The position numbers and the translations under genes were made by a program. A stretch of DNA of 64,000 bases from Heliopora coerulea. Lineage: Eukaryota; Cnidaria; Anthozoa; Scleralcyonacea; Helioporidae. This document shows positions 22,343-34,400 of this stretch, one piece after another. Below the pieces are notes generated by a model. That model saw nothing but the letters and a program-made list of their open reading frames with translations. It was not told the DNA's origin and did not search any database. How positions within the stretch are numbered: position 1 is the first letter of the stretch; every line of letters begins with the position of its first letter. The stretch spans positions 310,001 through 374,000 of the forward strand of contig JASJOG010000072.1 of assembly GCA_030142905.1 (NCBI GenBank). The letters run 5' to 3'.

Positions 22343-23814
22343 ACCATTACTTTGGAGTTCAGGTAAATTCACACGAATATCTCGAAAACCGTGTCTTCAA
22401 ACAACATATAACTTTCACGTATCTTTGTAATTAGTGGTGGTGCGGAACTACTTTTTGGAAAAGTCAAGAAACACGATGTCGTCTTGAAAGAATCGGAAAA
22501 ACCATGTGAATATGAGTTGTATTTATCAGTTTTAAATTATAAGTCTTTCCTGTTCTCACCGTAGCATTGCCTGTTTGAACCGTATTTACGAAATATGTAC
22601 GACCGTTATTATTACCTGTCTGTGTTTGTCTGTACATCTATTTTTCTGTTTAAATTATGTATTTTTTGACCTTTTAATTTCTGTCAAGGGACAGTCAAGA
22701 AATTATTATTTTGGATAAAAGATAATTTGCTTCAAGAAAGGCCAGAACTTTTTATTCAAGGAGAAACTGTGTAAGTTTTTGGTTTAGTTCCACTGACATT
22801 GAGGCTTTGGTTGCCTTAATTTCTACTTTTTGGCGGGAGAGATGTGAAGGTCCAGTGCCTGAGGCACTCCTCTTGTAGTGAATCCGGAGTCTGGAGTGCA
22901 AAAATTCATGGCATTAATTCTAGTTCTGTATAAGTGTCTTGTGCTTTTTATGTAGGTAGTAATTGACTTTCATTTAATGTACCCTTTAGAATCTTTGAGG
23001 GCATACATAATTGTAGAATTTGAGTGTGACCAAGATGTGGCTTAGATTGTACAGCTTAGCCTGCAGGGATGATTCACCTGCAGTCAGTGTTATTCAGTTG
23101 AGTAAGATGGTCTTGAACTGCACTTGGTGAAAAACCTAAAGACTACTATAGCACAACTTAGTCATTAAAATGGAGCTATGTGGATTGTTGTAGAGCAAAT
23201 GATGTTGTTCTACTTGTTGAGCTATCAAGTCCACAGGGATTGGAGGCAAGTTTTTATCCAATTTAAGTGCACGAGATATTCTCGCAACAACTTAATGCTA
23301 TCCATGAGGATGGATGTGCAGTGTTTCAATTCTATTTCAGAATCATCCTCAGGGTATTATGAAACGAAACATCAAATTTAGTTCTAATCCTTCAAATCCT
23401 TCAAATCTTGGTTTACAGTATTTGTTATCATTTCCTTTTTCAGACGACCTGGAATTTTGGTACTTATCAATGACTCTGATTGGGAATTAATGGTATGATT
23501 TATTCATTAGAACCTCAGCCTTCTAATATGCAGTCATAATGAGATAAAAAGTATTTTTTGTACATTATATATGGTGTTCATTTGTTCATAGTAGGACATT
23601 CACATCACTTTTATGCCAGTCAATGTTCTTTGTTGTTATTAAATTGTAAAATATGCTCATTAAAATCAGTACTATTTTTTTTTGCTTCATTTCAACATAG
23701 CATGCTTATGGCTGTTTTATTCATGTATTCTTGTCCACTTTATAGGGGGAAACAGATTATAATCTTCAATCAAACGACAAGGTGGTTTTTATATCAACAC
23801 TTCATGGAGGATGA
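22328..23814 (+). CDS. URM1: Ubiquitin-related modifier 1
   Basis: Small beta-grasp sulfur carrier. It is thiocarboxylated at its C-terminal glycine by the MOCS3/Uba4 enzyme and supplies sulfur for 2-thiolation of wobble uridine in tRNAs (Lys, Glu, Gln); it can also conjugate to proteins. Five exons: 22328-22362, 22435-22505, 22689-22770, 23444-23492, 23746-23814. Phases join to 101 residues, the length of the human protein. Key segments: [48 protein letters not shown] and the invariant end ISTLHGG, with the terminal diglycine immediately before the TGA. Intron 3 carries a SINE-like repeat on the minus strand. The start is the only Met in frame and sits in an AAAATGG context. Confidence 0.97.
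23190..23362 (-). mobile_element. SINE-like repeat (GAGGATGATTCTGAAATA family), URM1 intron 3
   Basis: On the minus strand: TGAGGATGATTCTGAAATAG, AACACTGCACATCC, GCGAGAATATCTCGTGCACT, GCCTCCAATCCCTGTGGACT, then GATAGCTCAACAAGTAG, which is the start of a tRNA-like head (A-box TAGCTCAACNNG). Same order of blocks as at 45240 and 55010. Confidence 0.75.
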
Positions 23815-23976
23815 CAAATGATCACAATCCAAACAAAATACTGGAAATTGTTTAACAAATTTAGAATGTTTCTCTGTTAATATACCTGATTCATGACAGA
23901 GAGCTGTAGCTTATGATACAAGATGTGAAAATCTTACTGCTCTTTATTTTTCATGTTTGTTGGCTGCTGGCGGTGC

Positions 23977-23982
23977 AATAAA
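23977..23982 (+). terminator. URM1 poly(A) signal
   Basis: AATAAA about 160 bp after the URM1 stop, followed by a GT-rich stretch (TTATGTTTCTGTGC) suited to a downstream element. Confidence 0.6.
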
Positions 23983-24253
23983 CTATTTACAGTGCAATGA
24001 TTATGTTTCTGTGCAGAGTTCATTTCTTTGGCAATCTAATTTTGACCTTCTGAATCCATGTCAATCATAAAATTAATATTATAAGTTTCCCACAGTGCTC
24101 ATGGAATACTGATAATTTCTTTACCAACCTGAATTTGTCAAGTTGCTTCTATGCCTTATCCATTTGCAGTTTAGTGATGGGCCAAGTAGGGTGAGTGTAA
24201 TACCACAACAGGTGGAGGGAAGGCTTGTTTAACTCATTCTCAGTGGTATTAGA

Positions 24254-24481
24254 CAGGCCTGCAGAGAGGCAACAGGAGGCCTGGGGCAAAGTGGTCATCC
24301 AGAGGCCCCCCCCCCCAACCTTCAGATTATGGCCTATGTGCCAAAAAGAGTTTCTTTTGGGATTAAGGCCTTTAAGGCATTTTGAGGAATTCTTAAGGAT
24401 AAGGTCCTTACAATCTGAGGCTTCTCAGAGTATGAGGCCCTGGGGCAATCTGCCCCCTTGCCCCCCTCTCTGTGGGCCTGT
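24254..24481. mobile_element. hAT-like MITE with perfect 8-bp TSD
   Basis: The duplication GTATTAGA at 24246-24253 and 24482-24489 flanks a 228-bp element. Ends CAGGCCTGCAGAGAGG and CCTCTCTGTGGGCCTGT form imperfect inverted repeats. GAGGCC/GGGGCAA subterminal motifs occur on both sides. Confidence 0.85.
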
Positions 24482-25029
24482 GTATTAGACTTCTATTGTT
24501 TTACTACATCATTGATTTGTAAGGACATACTGAACAGTCAGATAGTATCTGTTTTAGGGTGCCCTTTCCATTCTCAGGTTCACACTTAGAGAGAGTCTTG
24601 TACAATTTTAGAGAGTTAGAGTAAATTCTTATTAATAAAAACCCATGGCTAGATCCAGAAATATTTCTGGGGGTTGCAGAGAGAGATCTAGAAATCTAAA
24701 AGTGAGATGCTACTTAAACTAAGGAGTTAAATACCAATCAAGCAATATTTTTTTGTTCAAAGATGGTTAGCGAGCCCAGTATACACTAGATCCACCATGA
24801 AACTGTAAAGAAATTAAAAATAAAAATTCCAAATATTTGGCAACTATTATCCAGAACTAGCCGAGAACTTTAAAAAGTATAAAACGGAATTATGGTGATT
24901 ATTTTTCTCAGAAAGTACCCGCCACATCCACCTGCGATTTCCGCCAAATTTTTGGATATCCTGAGTCAGCAGTCGGCACAGAAAGTTGGTAAGCGGTAGT
25001 GTCACCCAGTATCCACCGCACGCCTCCTC

Positions 25030-25045
25030 AAGTCTTCCTCTTTGA
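25030..25045 (+). promoter_or_regulatory. Pyrimidine-rich (TOP-like) leader of RPL35
   Basis: CTCCTCAAGTCTTCCTCTTT lies 15-35 bases before the ATG-only first exon. Ribosomal-protein mRNAs usually start at a C within an oligopyrimidine tract (TOP), which gives mTOR-dependent translation. The exact TSS is not determined. Confidence 0.45.
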
Positions 25046-25058
25046 ATCGATCGTAAAT

Positions 25059-27207
25059 ATGGTGAGTGAAACGACTTGTTTAGAATCCTAGTGCATCATA
25101 CCCATTCTTTTATATATATGGAATTGATATGATATTAGAACAATATTCAATATTTGATGAATAATATGTAACCATCGTTAGTTCGTTTGAAAGGATTTCA
25201 CCTTTTTTGATACCTTTAATACTATCATAATTTTTTTACTGCAAAAGTGGTTGCTTGATATCATCCTCACACGGTAACTCCGACAATATTTCGTTGATTT
25301 TTACCTAGGATCAACTGTGCATTTATTTAGTGCCAGGATAAACCTTGATAACCATTGAACAATGCTGGTTATTTTATCTGATTCAACCACTTATTAATAT
25401 AAGTTACCATCAAAATTCGAATACGTTTAAAAAGCTTAAATGTATTGCTCTGCCAAAAAGACAAGAGAACAGGGTATTGACATTTCGTGCAAAAGCCTTT
25501 CATCGTTTTTGTTTGGTGCAGGGCTTTTGTTAAATACTTTGGTACTTTGATCTTTTGTATTTTAGGCAATAGCATTACCTTTAACTTTTTTTCACTTCAC
25601 TCAGAACTGCTTAAACAGCTTTCCACTTTCAGATAAGTTGTCTATTGGATATAATTTTGCCTATCAAATGGCGAATTGACCTTTCAGATAGATAAATTAT
25701 ATCCTAATCTTACAGATAATGAAGTATTGAGCTTTTAATTTACATTAAAAATATAATCACTGGTCAAAGGCATTTAGTTGATAGAGAATGAATGAAGAAG
25801 TTAGTGGCTGTTCAACATTTTGTAGCAGCTAAAGAAGTTAATCCAAGTGCTTCCACATTTTTACTTGTCTTTAGACAAAGGTAAAGGCTCATGAGTTGAG
25901 GGGGAAGAGGAAGGAGGACCTTGTGAAGCAACTTGATGAACTGAAAAATGAGTTGTCTTCTTTAAGAGTGGCAAAGGTGACTGGTGGAGCAGCATCAAAG
26001 TTATCAAAGATGTAAGTGAGCTATATAGGATAGAAAAGTAATGAAAATAACCTAATTGGATAATGGAGTGTAATTGGATACCTCAAGATAAGAAGAATGT
26101 ATTTAACTCTTTCCTGTCCGAGACATCTCTCCTTCTTGAGAAATCCAAGATATGGATTGAAACAAGACGAGAAATGAGTTTGTGATATTTCGATTTTATT
26201 ATAAAATCATCAATCTGACGATTTTGTAATAAAATCGAAATATCACAAACTCATTTCTCGTCTTGTTTCAATCCATATCTTGGATTTCTCAAGATGCTGA
26301 TCTTTGGATTATGTTTTGTTTTATATTTTTTCAAATTGTCGGCTGGTATTGGTTTTTACATCTCTCCTTGATGAGTAAAATGGTCTTGCATTAGCCAGAG
26401 TGAAGTTAAGAGGTTAGGTATGGATTGGAAGGGGATGAGGAGATGGTTTTTAACCCTTTCCTGTTTGAGATGTCTCCCCTTGATGAGTAAAATCATCTGG
26501 CCTTAGCCAGAGTAAAATTAAAAAGTCAGGCACCAACCAGACTGGTTAATGTAGAAATAAAGCCCAATTTAACCTTTATATTTGTGTCGCATCAAATTAT
26601 CACTGTTAAAGGTGATGTTAGATGTGAGTTAGTATCCTGTTTTAAGTGTTTCATATGGTACTATTAAAACTGACTTCTTGTGTTGTTTAATGTGACTGAA
26701 TTTCACTGATTTGAATGTGCCATACATTTACCTTTTGCATTTATGCCATACCAAATGGAACACATTGTTCTATGACAGCCTTACCACGTATTGAAACTTT
26801 TTGACTATTGGATCATTCATTGCATAGTTTTAATATTTGGCTTCCATATTTTCATGGGACAATTTAGGGTTGTTTGTAGAGTGACACAACATCATATAAA
26901 CCTATATGAAGTGTGTTTGTTTCTGGGAAAAAAGTATACATACTGGTAATTACATTGTTCATTCTCATTTTCTAGAAAGCTTGTTCGTAAATCCATTGCT
27001 CGTGTTCTCACAGTCATATCTCAAACTCAGAGGGAAAACTTAGCCAAGTTTTATAAAACAAAAAAATACAAACCACTGGATTTGAGACCAAAGAAAACGC
27101 GTGCCATGAGAAAAGCTCTCACAAAGAAGGAAGCTTCTAAAATTACCTTGAAGCAACGCAAGAAGCTAACACATTTTGCTCCAAGAAAATATGCTATGAA
27201 GGAATAA
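25059..27207 (+). CDS. RPL35: 60S ribosomal protein L35 (uL29)
   Basis: Large-subunit protein at the peptide-exit tunnel. Three exons: 25059-25061 (the ATG alone, followed at once by GTGAGT), 25875-26011 and 26976-27207; phases join to 123 residues, the usual animal length. Exon 2 encodes [16 protein letters not shown]...[17 protein letters not shown]; exon 3 encodes the basic core [35 protein letters not shown] and the end APRKYAMKE. The first intron directly after the start codon is typical of animal ribosomal-protein genes. Intron 2 contains a 68-bp-arm foldback element. AATAAA overlaps the stop codon, which predicts a very short 3' UTR. Confidence 0.98.
26100..26530 (+). repeat. Two tandem-oriented copies of an older repeat in RPL35 intron 2
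   Basis: AACTCTTTCCTGTCCGAGAC at 26104 and AACCCTTTCCTGTTTGAGAT at 26452 start two copies. Both continue as TCTCC.CTTGATGAGTAAAAT and TTAGCCAGAGT.AA. The first copy is split by foldback element B; the second is intact and so represents the empty-site arrangement. Related words (CCTTTGATGAGTAAAATTGG near 11950) occur elsewhere in the window. Confidence 0.75.
26135..26357. mobile_element. Foldback element B, perfect 68-bp arms, 12-bp TSD
   Basis: Arms at 26134-26201 and 26227-26294 are perfectly complementary over 68 bp and separated by 25 bp that are themselves partly palindromic. A 63-bp unpaired tail ends in GTCGGCTGGTATTGGTTTTT. Direct repeats ACATCTCTCCTT lie at 26123-26134 and 26358-26369. 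Removing the element and one repeat restores the sequence of the neighbouring repeat copy at 26452-26525. No coding capacity. It lies inside a presumably strongly transcribed ribosomal-protein intron. Confidence 0.85.
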
Positions 27208-27208
27208 A
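27203..27208 (+). terminator. RPL35 poly(A) signal overlapping the stop codon
   Basis: GAATAAAAT: the TAA stop (27205-27207) lies inside AATAAA. A GT-rich TTGTTGTTG follows about 25 bp downstream. This would give a 3' UTR of roughly 15-25 nt. Confidence 0.5.
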
Positions 27209-28329
27209 ATGAAATTGTTCAACTTTTGCCAAATTGTTGTTGAAAAATGTCTTAGTTCAGGTTGGGTAAGATTGCCTGATTGTCTGGGTTATTAACCTTG
27301 ATCATATGCTCCTTTAAATTCTGTTGCAAAATCTGAAGGGCCTAATTTAATAGAGTTGAGTGGGAAAGTTAAAATTGTTGTAGCTGCACTGCTTCAAAAC
27401 CACTGATTGCTAACTGCACAAAATGCACATTTTGTTCTACTCAAATGTTCAGCTCCATTCACAACTAAGGTGGACCCTTATAGTTTTGGCCATATCAGAC
27501 CATTTTATTCAGGAAATGAAGGTGTCTGGATGTTTTAAGTAATGGATGAGAGGCTCTGCTACCCATCAATTTTAGCTTAAGAAGCAATCATAGTTTATGA
27601 ATGCGTATCTGAACAAATGCTCTGATGAAGGGCTTTCACTTGAAATGCAAGTATCTGGTTCTGTTTTTTTTTGGCAGACCACTGTCCTTCAGCTTTGTAC
27701 AAAAAAAAACCCAGTGTATTGGTTTGCCTTTTGGAAATTTCACAAAACTGGCAACCAAATGTTTTGGTTTGGAGTAAATGTACTCTTCAACTTGTAACTG
27801 TCACATAATGAAGCAATCCAATTTTGATTTGCCCAATATGTTCAGAAACCCCACCAGCCTTTTCCTACTATTTCTTTTCTTTTTAACTTGAAAAGGCTAT
27901 GCAGAAAGTGCGGAGTTACAGTACGTGTATCTAAAAATTCTAGGTGTTTTTGGTGTTTGTTTCGAAATATTATACTTAAGAGGAGATAAGGTAATCAAGA
28001 ACACAAAACTAAAGCACTCGGTTAATTTGACATGAAATCGTGTAACGAAGTGAACAAGTTGCAGACACGTGGATGGTTGGGGGTATGGCATCAAGCATGG
28101 GTTGGTAGCGTAGTCTTTCGTTTTCCTTTTTTAACTTCACCAAGAATGTAGCCTGCATAGGCTACAAGATTGCTGGTTTGAATTTTCTCGTAGTTGTAAG
28201 TGTCAAAGTTATATTTAAATTCAAAACTGTTCGACCAACATCAACAAATAAATTTGAAGCACGCCGCTGGCGCCTCACCATTGCTGTTTGCGGGAAGTAA
28301 TTCTGCACTTGTTCCTAGAGGACTTGTTA
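27209..28329. other. Intergenic region RPL35 to Polycomb-like gene
   Basis: About 1.1 kb without recognised exon, transposon or tRNA. The right end should contain the promoter and 5' UTR of the Polycomb-like gene. Confidence 0.5.
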
Positions 28330-28404
28330 ATGCCTTGTACACTCGTACGTCGATGAACAAATATTTCATTTAGTCGTTTCATCATGGATAGTCTTAAAGG
28401 ATGA
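28330..28404 (+). promoter_or_regulatory. Chain of three short uORFs before the Polycomb-like start
   Basis: ATG at 28330 opens an 8-codon frame ending in TGA 28354-28356, which overlaps the next ATG (28353) as ATGA. That second frame is 6 codons and ends at 28373. A third ATG (28384) opens a 6-codon frame whose TGA (28402-28404) overlaps the main ATG (28401), again as ATGA. If the mRNA starts upstream, this arrangement suits translational dampening or reinitiation. Confidence 0.5.
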
Positions 28405-31400
28405 ACTCTAAAAAAGGCAAGAAGAAGTCTTCGGCTCGTGAAACGTCGTCTGCCAAAGTTAAAAACACGAAATTGGGCTTCGCAGTCGGAGAAGAAGTGC
28501 TCGCCTGTTGGCAAGACGGCTTGTACTACCTTGCCGTGGTCAAAGCGGTGAGTCACTGAATTTTACTCTTGATTAGGACAATCTCTTTGCCATTTTTGTC
28601 TTCTCATTATGTTCTCGTAATTGTTTTTGTTTGGCATGTTGATTTTTTGTTGTGTTATAGTTAAATTAAGTGATGAATTGATATTAACGCATACATGAAC
28701 AAGGCAGAATTAATCGACCGGTATGTTGTGGCCCTTATCACAACTTAGTCTCTAATGTCAACGTGAAAAAAGAAAAAAAAAAGTTAATAGGAAACCGGGT
28801 AAATGCACCAGAAGGATTGTCGTGAGATAGAAATTTTTTTAAGGTTGTACCAAACTTTCAGTATTTAAACTCCGCAATCCTAGAATGAAAAGTTTAAATC
28901 TCTGCAGCAAGTGTGGTGATGGTGCTTTAATGTTGTCCTTGGTGATTATTGCTGGTTTTTGTTTTCAGGTCAATGAAGCGAAGTCGAAATGCTGTGTTTC
29001 ATTTCAAGATGGCTCACTTTACTGGATTTCTTTTAAACATATTCGAACAAGTGAGCTGTTAAAATATTGCTGCAAATTGAATAGAAAAAGAATGAAATTA
29101 TGAGTGAGATAGATTCCAACAGAATGAGAGAAATAGAGTATATAGACAGAGTCACCTCGAGCTCAAGCAGCACCTGGGAAATAGATCTAGAACTATATGT
29201 GTGCATGGGCCATAATGCCCCTTATATGCATGCTTTTGTGTAACCCAAACCCCAGCTACACACAGCATATAAATCTCAGCCACCTTATTAAGGGCTTCAG
29301 ATAACCAAACCCCATGGCAGTTGCCCCAAATACCACAACAATAATAATGATATAGATTTCAGAATGGAATTACAAAGGATAATCATGATGGCACAGTTAA
29401 AGAATCATCAGAAACCTTATTTGTATTAAAATTCACATGGTACTCATTTTCGCTCAGCTTTAAATTCGCGCAATTTAATTTCGCACACCCTGTTGAGGAC
29501 TTATTCATGCAGCTTTAAATTCATGTAAGAATTTTTTTGTTTGTTCTTTTAGGTCAGATTAATAGAAGCAATTTACGTATTTATCAAGATTATTTTTTAT
29601 CAACAAATAAAACTTGTCCAAATTTGATCAAAAAACGATTTGGCTTGTCTCAATTAAAAAAATTATTGTCAAAAGTATACAATGTAAGAAAAAATTCATG
29701 GTAATAACAAAGCATGAATTCAGAATACCAACAAATACTAAAAATTTTAATGAAGAACTCTCATTTGCCTAAAACTTAATTTTTCACAACTTTTATGAGT
29801 TCAAAAGGATACTCTTTTCATTGTGGCTCCTCCAATGCGGTGCTCACACCTGATTGTCACCAACTTTTGAGAATGATATCCTTGTTAGATCGCATTTAGC
29901 CGTAGGACTGCACTACCCATTTTGCGTGAAGTGGTTTGAGCACACTTATTTGCAAGTCAACACACACTTTATGGGGCTGAATACCATTCATGATTTGGGC
30001 TTGGACTTGCTCTGAGCACCATTTTTGCACCTGGTTTCATAGGAAAGCTTTGCAAGAGCGATTGACTGTTAAGTCTAGGGGTTGCAGGTATGATGTCATG
30101 TTGTTGGGAACAGGTACCATCATGCCGTTATTGTCAGAAATGATCTTTTTTACTGCATCCGTCCAATGTGCTTTAAAAACATCCGTGACCAGAACCCATT
30201 CTTTTGTGGTGCGAAAACCAAGCTCTTCTCTTATTTGCTTCACATAGGGGATAAGAACATGATTGACCAATTCCATTTCTTTCTTCTCATTTGACCAAAG
30301 ATTTTCCATGTGGGTAATGTGGAATTCTTTTGGAAAATTGAATTTAGGGTGGCACTGATTTTTATTTTTAATTTTATACTTTAAAACATATATCATATGT
30401 GTTTGGATAAATAAACCAAATGATTTTGTCTCATGTTACACCACTCTGCTTTTTGCATGGATTATATTTCGCACAGTACTAAAATTCGTGCAACTATGCG
30501 TGTGCGAATTCTAGTACTGCGCAAATTTTAATATGAGTAAGGTATTTATATTAGAAATATTTACAAGATTTTGAGTTAAAATGCCAAGGAATGTTTACAG
30601 TTATAAAGATGGGAGTAAGATCAAGAGAGATAAAAAAGTGAGAGAGACAGAAAACCAGAAGTGCATGCAAAAGGATATAGAAATAGAAAAAGAGAGTTAT
30701 ATATTGAGAGGGGAAAACTTCCTGGATTAGTGTCAGTATAGTTTATTTTCATGCATGAATAATGGTAAAGTTGACCAGTTTGTGAGTTAGTGAGGTATAG
30801 TAGCCCAGGACAAGACTATTGCTGGGTTTGTTTGTTTTTTTTTTGTAAGTTTTCCAGGTGAAAATCTTATGGATTATGTAGTTTATATTCAATTAAACAT
30901 TTCAATGTTGTTCTGAAGGCTAATCTAGAATTTTTCAATGCCACATGCAGTAAATCTGGACCTTGATTTCCTTTAGATCTAGATGATGATGATGACATTT
31001 CATGCACAAAATGTGGTTCAAAAGTGTCTGAAGACCACAATGAAATAATCATTTGTGATAGATGCAATCATGGTGAGTGTAAAGAACCTATTTTTTGTCA
31101 GTATGTGACAAGAATGTCATTGCTGGCTAAAACTTTGGTTTGACCTAATATGAAATATTGAACTTGCAGGTTACCATCAGGATTGCCACATACCAGTTGT
31201 CGATGACCAGTGTGTTGCCATACCAGGAGAGTGGTTTTGTAGATTTTGTATTTTTTCAAAAGCAGCAAAGGTAGGTGGATAATTTACTTGAAGTGATGCC
31301 CAGCAGCTTTTAGGAATTTTATGTTGAACTCATAATTATAAACACATGTAAGCTATCCACAAGAAACTCTACTTGATCATAACTAGCATTCATGTATTCA

Positions 31401-34400
31401 GTTTTTTCTACTTATATTTCTATTACCCACTCTTCATTTAACCTCATAGCTCAGCTGTAAAGTTTTGGACTAGAAACAAATATTGAGTTGATTAATCCCA
31501 ACTGCTTGCATTTCCTGGATTTTGTGCATCAAAATTGAAAATGTATAATTTTACTAGAAATGTAGAATTTTAATTTTTAATGATGTGATAATGATGTTGA
31601 CATATAAAGTTATTAGCTAATAGAATTTCTTGCACTCAGTTGCACAGTTTTATAATCTATCTTATAATATATATCTAAGTAATGGGGAAAAAAAGTGAAA
31701 TCTGTATTACTATAGAAATTGTTATTACTTTTATATTTATTATAGTCAGGAGGTGCATTGAAGTCAGGTCCTGAAGGTAAGCTACAATATTATAGTAGTG
31801 AAAACATAAAAAGAATTATAATTTTGAAATTAGCTTAGTATCTTATGCATGTTAGCCTAAAATCCTATGAAATATTTATAAACTTTGTAATTTCACATTT
31901 GTACAACCTATGTTTGCAGCTGATGATTTGCTGACTATGAAGCAAGTTTTGCCATATGATGTGAGTAGTTCTGTATGATAATTACCGTATTTTCTACACT
32001 ATAAGCCACTACTTTTTGACCAAAATTTTTGCTGTGCGGCTTATAATATGGTGCAACTTATATACAAATTTTTCAAAAAAGAAAATGTAAAAAATGACAC
32101 AAGAATTTTTATTTTGAAACTCAAATTACCATGAACTTTAAACTCTTGAACATGAAGAAGTATCAGAGTCATGGGTTTGTCGAGGACGATTTAATAGACT
32201 TTTGAAAATGACATTACATACTACAGTCTTATGAATCACATTTTAAGTGATGTTTAGTGAATGTATATTTATGTAGAACGTTGCAATAATGACAAATATA
32301 GCTCACGGTTTTTCCTTGTCTCATGTTCGTTGTTCAGTTATTCACGCTACACGTGGAATAGCAATGTAACAAAATAGGTACTTCTTTGGACTTTTTCACA
32401 TAGCGGCTTACAGTTCAGCGTGGGTAATAGTCCGGTGTGACTTATCTATGAATTTTTCAAAAAAAATAGCCAAAAATTGCCGATGCAGCTTATAATACGG
32501 TGCGACTTATAGTGCGGAAAATACAGTACACCCAAAAGTTGCACTTAGGGTTTAAATATGCACATCAGTTAAGCAGTATTGGCAGTTTTTCTATATTTTA
32601 TACACTTGCATGTACATATAGTCTTTCAATAGTTTATTCTTGGAAAAACCATGCAAATAATAGATAGGCAATAGGAGTTTGGTAAATGATTATTTTGATG
32701 GGGAAAAACTTGTTAATCAATTAAATATCCAAAAGTTATACTAAAAACAGACAAATATTATGCTGCTGTATGTTGAAGATTTGTAGAATTATCTGACTGT
32801 CAATAGTTTACCACTAAGAAGAGGTTGCCATAATATCACATGATACAGTATAGTATGATGGTACAGTATAGCACAGTACAGTACAATACAGCACAACACA
32901 ATCCAAAAAAATTCATTCTTGTGTGTTTTTTTTCAGATGAATTCATTGAAGTGGGATGCTTATCACAAGTCAAATACAAGTGAAATATATTGCTATTGTG
33001 GTGGACCAGGGCTGTAAGTGATTACTAGGAGTACAAAATCATATCTAAATATAACTGGATTATAATATAGCAATTATTTAAATGAGATACTGCTATGTTG
33101 TCAAATGAACTATACAGACAAGTAAATAATTGAAATGAAGAGATGTATTGAGGGTCAAAAATAAATAAATGAATGAATAAATAGGTAAATAAATAAATAA
33201 AGCAATCCTCAGGTAGGTGTATCTGATGACATTTGAGACAGCGTGTTCTTCTTCAAGTGCAATCGTTTTGGTTAACAGCAAAGATATCGACACCTTGACT
33301 TTTACTGTACCTTGGCTCAACTGATCTAATGTATCAGTAGTCTCTGCAGTTTAAAAAAATTGGGCTCTTTTTTGTTACTCAAATATTCAAGTGAATTCCA
33401 ACACTGAATAATTCCTCATCAAAAATTGAATTTTGAGTATGAAACTGTTTATAGTTTTAATTTTAGGAGCAAGCAATCTTTGTATTTCAGTATGATTTAT
33501 TGGTTTCTATAAATGGAGTTACATGGACCCTGGAATTTGGATGACATCAGTAGCAACTATTTGAGGGCTCCCTTTCCATCTTCGAAAGAGCCTCTGAAAC
33601 TTTGTACTTCCTCACATTAAACCTGTCTGCTACTCCCCTGCAGAGTTACAGTCTAGATGAAATAATGGAGTTAATTGTTTTTCAACTGTTTCAGATGGTA
33701 TTACAAAATGGTCGAATGTTATAACTGCAGGCAATGGTTCCATGAAGGTATAGTGTCAGTAGCTTAGTTGATATGCTATATCAGGGGGGCATGCTGACTT
33801 GCATATTGACTGTATCAAAGTCATATTCATCTGGATCACAAAATCCAGGAGTGCAAAGAGATTATTCAAAGTTATGGATGTTAATCATGACCTGTTCTTC
33901 TCAAACCATAATGGGGATTATCTGATTTGTTGTCATCACATTTGAAATGAATAAACATTGAATTAAATTTGTTTTTAATTTACGCAGTGATTTGGGTGTC
34001 CATGAAAATCTCCATAGACATCAGAAGCAAAACTACTGGACTCAATTAGCCCTTTCTGAATGATTCTTCTGCTGGAAAAAAATTGCTTATGAAGAATACT
34101 TCCATTAGTTATTTGATTTGTTGCATTTTGGAACTTTGAAGTTGCCTTCCATCATAGTCAGCTTAACATCACATGAAAACCACCCAGGATGTCAATGGAA
34201 AGTGTCCTTTAGACACCTAAAGATGGCAGGGGTGTCAGAGGGGAGGCCATAAGCTTGGTCTCCCAATTTTTTGGTGGGAAAGCCAGAGTATGAGGGGGCC
34301 TTGCACTTTTTAACTGGCCAGTGGTACTAAACTACAAACTTATGGTTGCTAAATGAGATCACTGCTGAATTAAATGGAATTCCTTAGAACCTTTAGAAAA

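Larger units (their letters stand above)
23815..25058. other. Intergenic region URM1 to RPL35
   Basis: Contains the URM1 3' UTR and poly(A) signal, a hAT-like MITE at 24254-24481 and the RPL35 promoter. No other coding exon recognised. Confidence 0.6.

Noticed and set aside
28275..28556. 93-codon frame antisense to the first Polycomb-like exon
   Set aside because: Shadow of the real exon on the opposite strand; no splice or family support.
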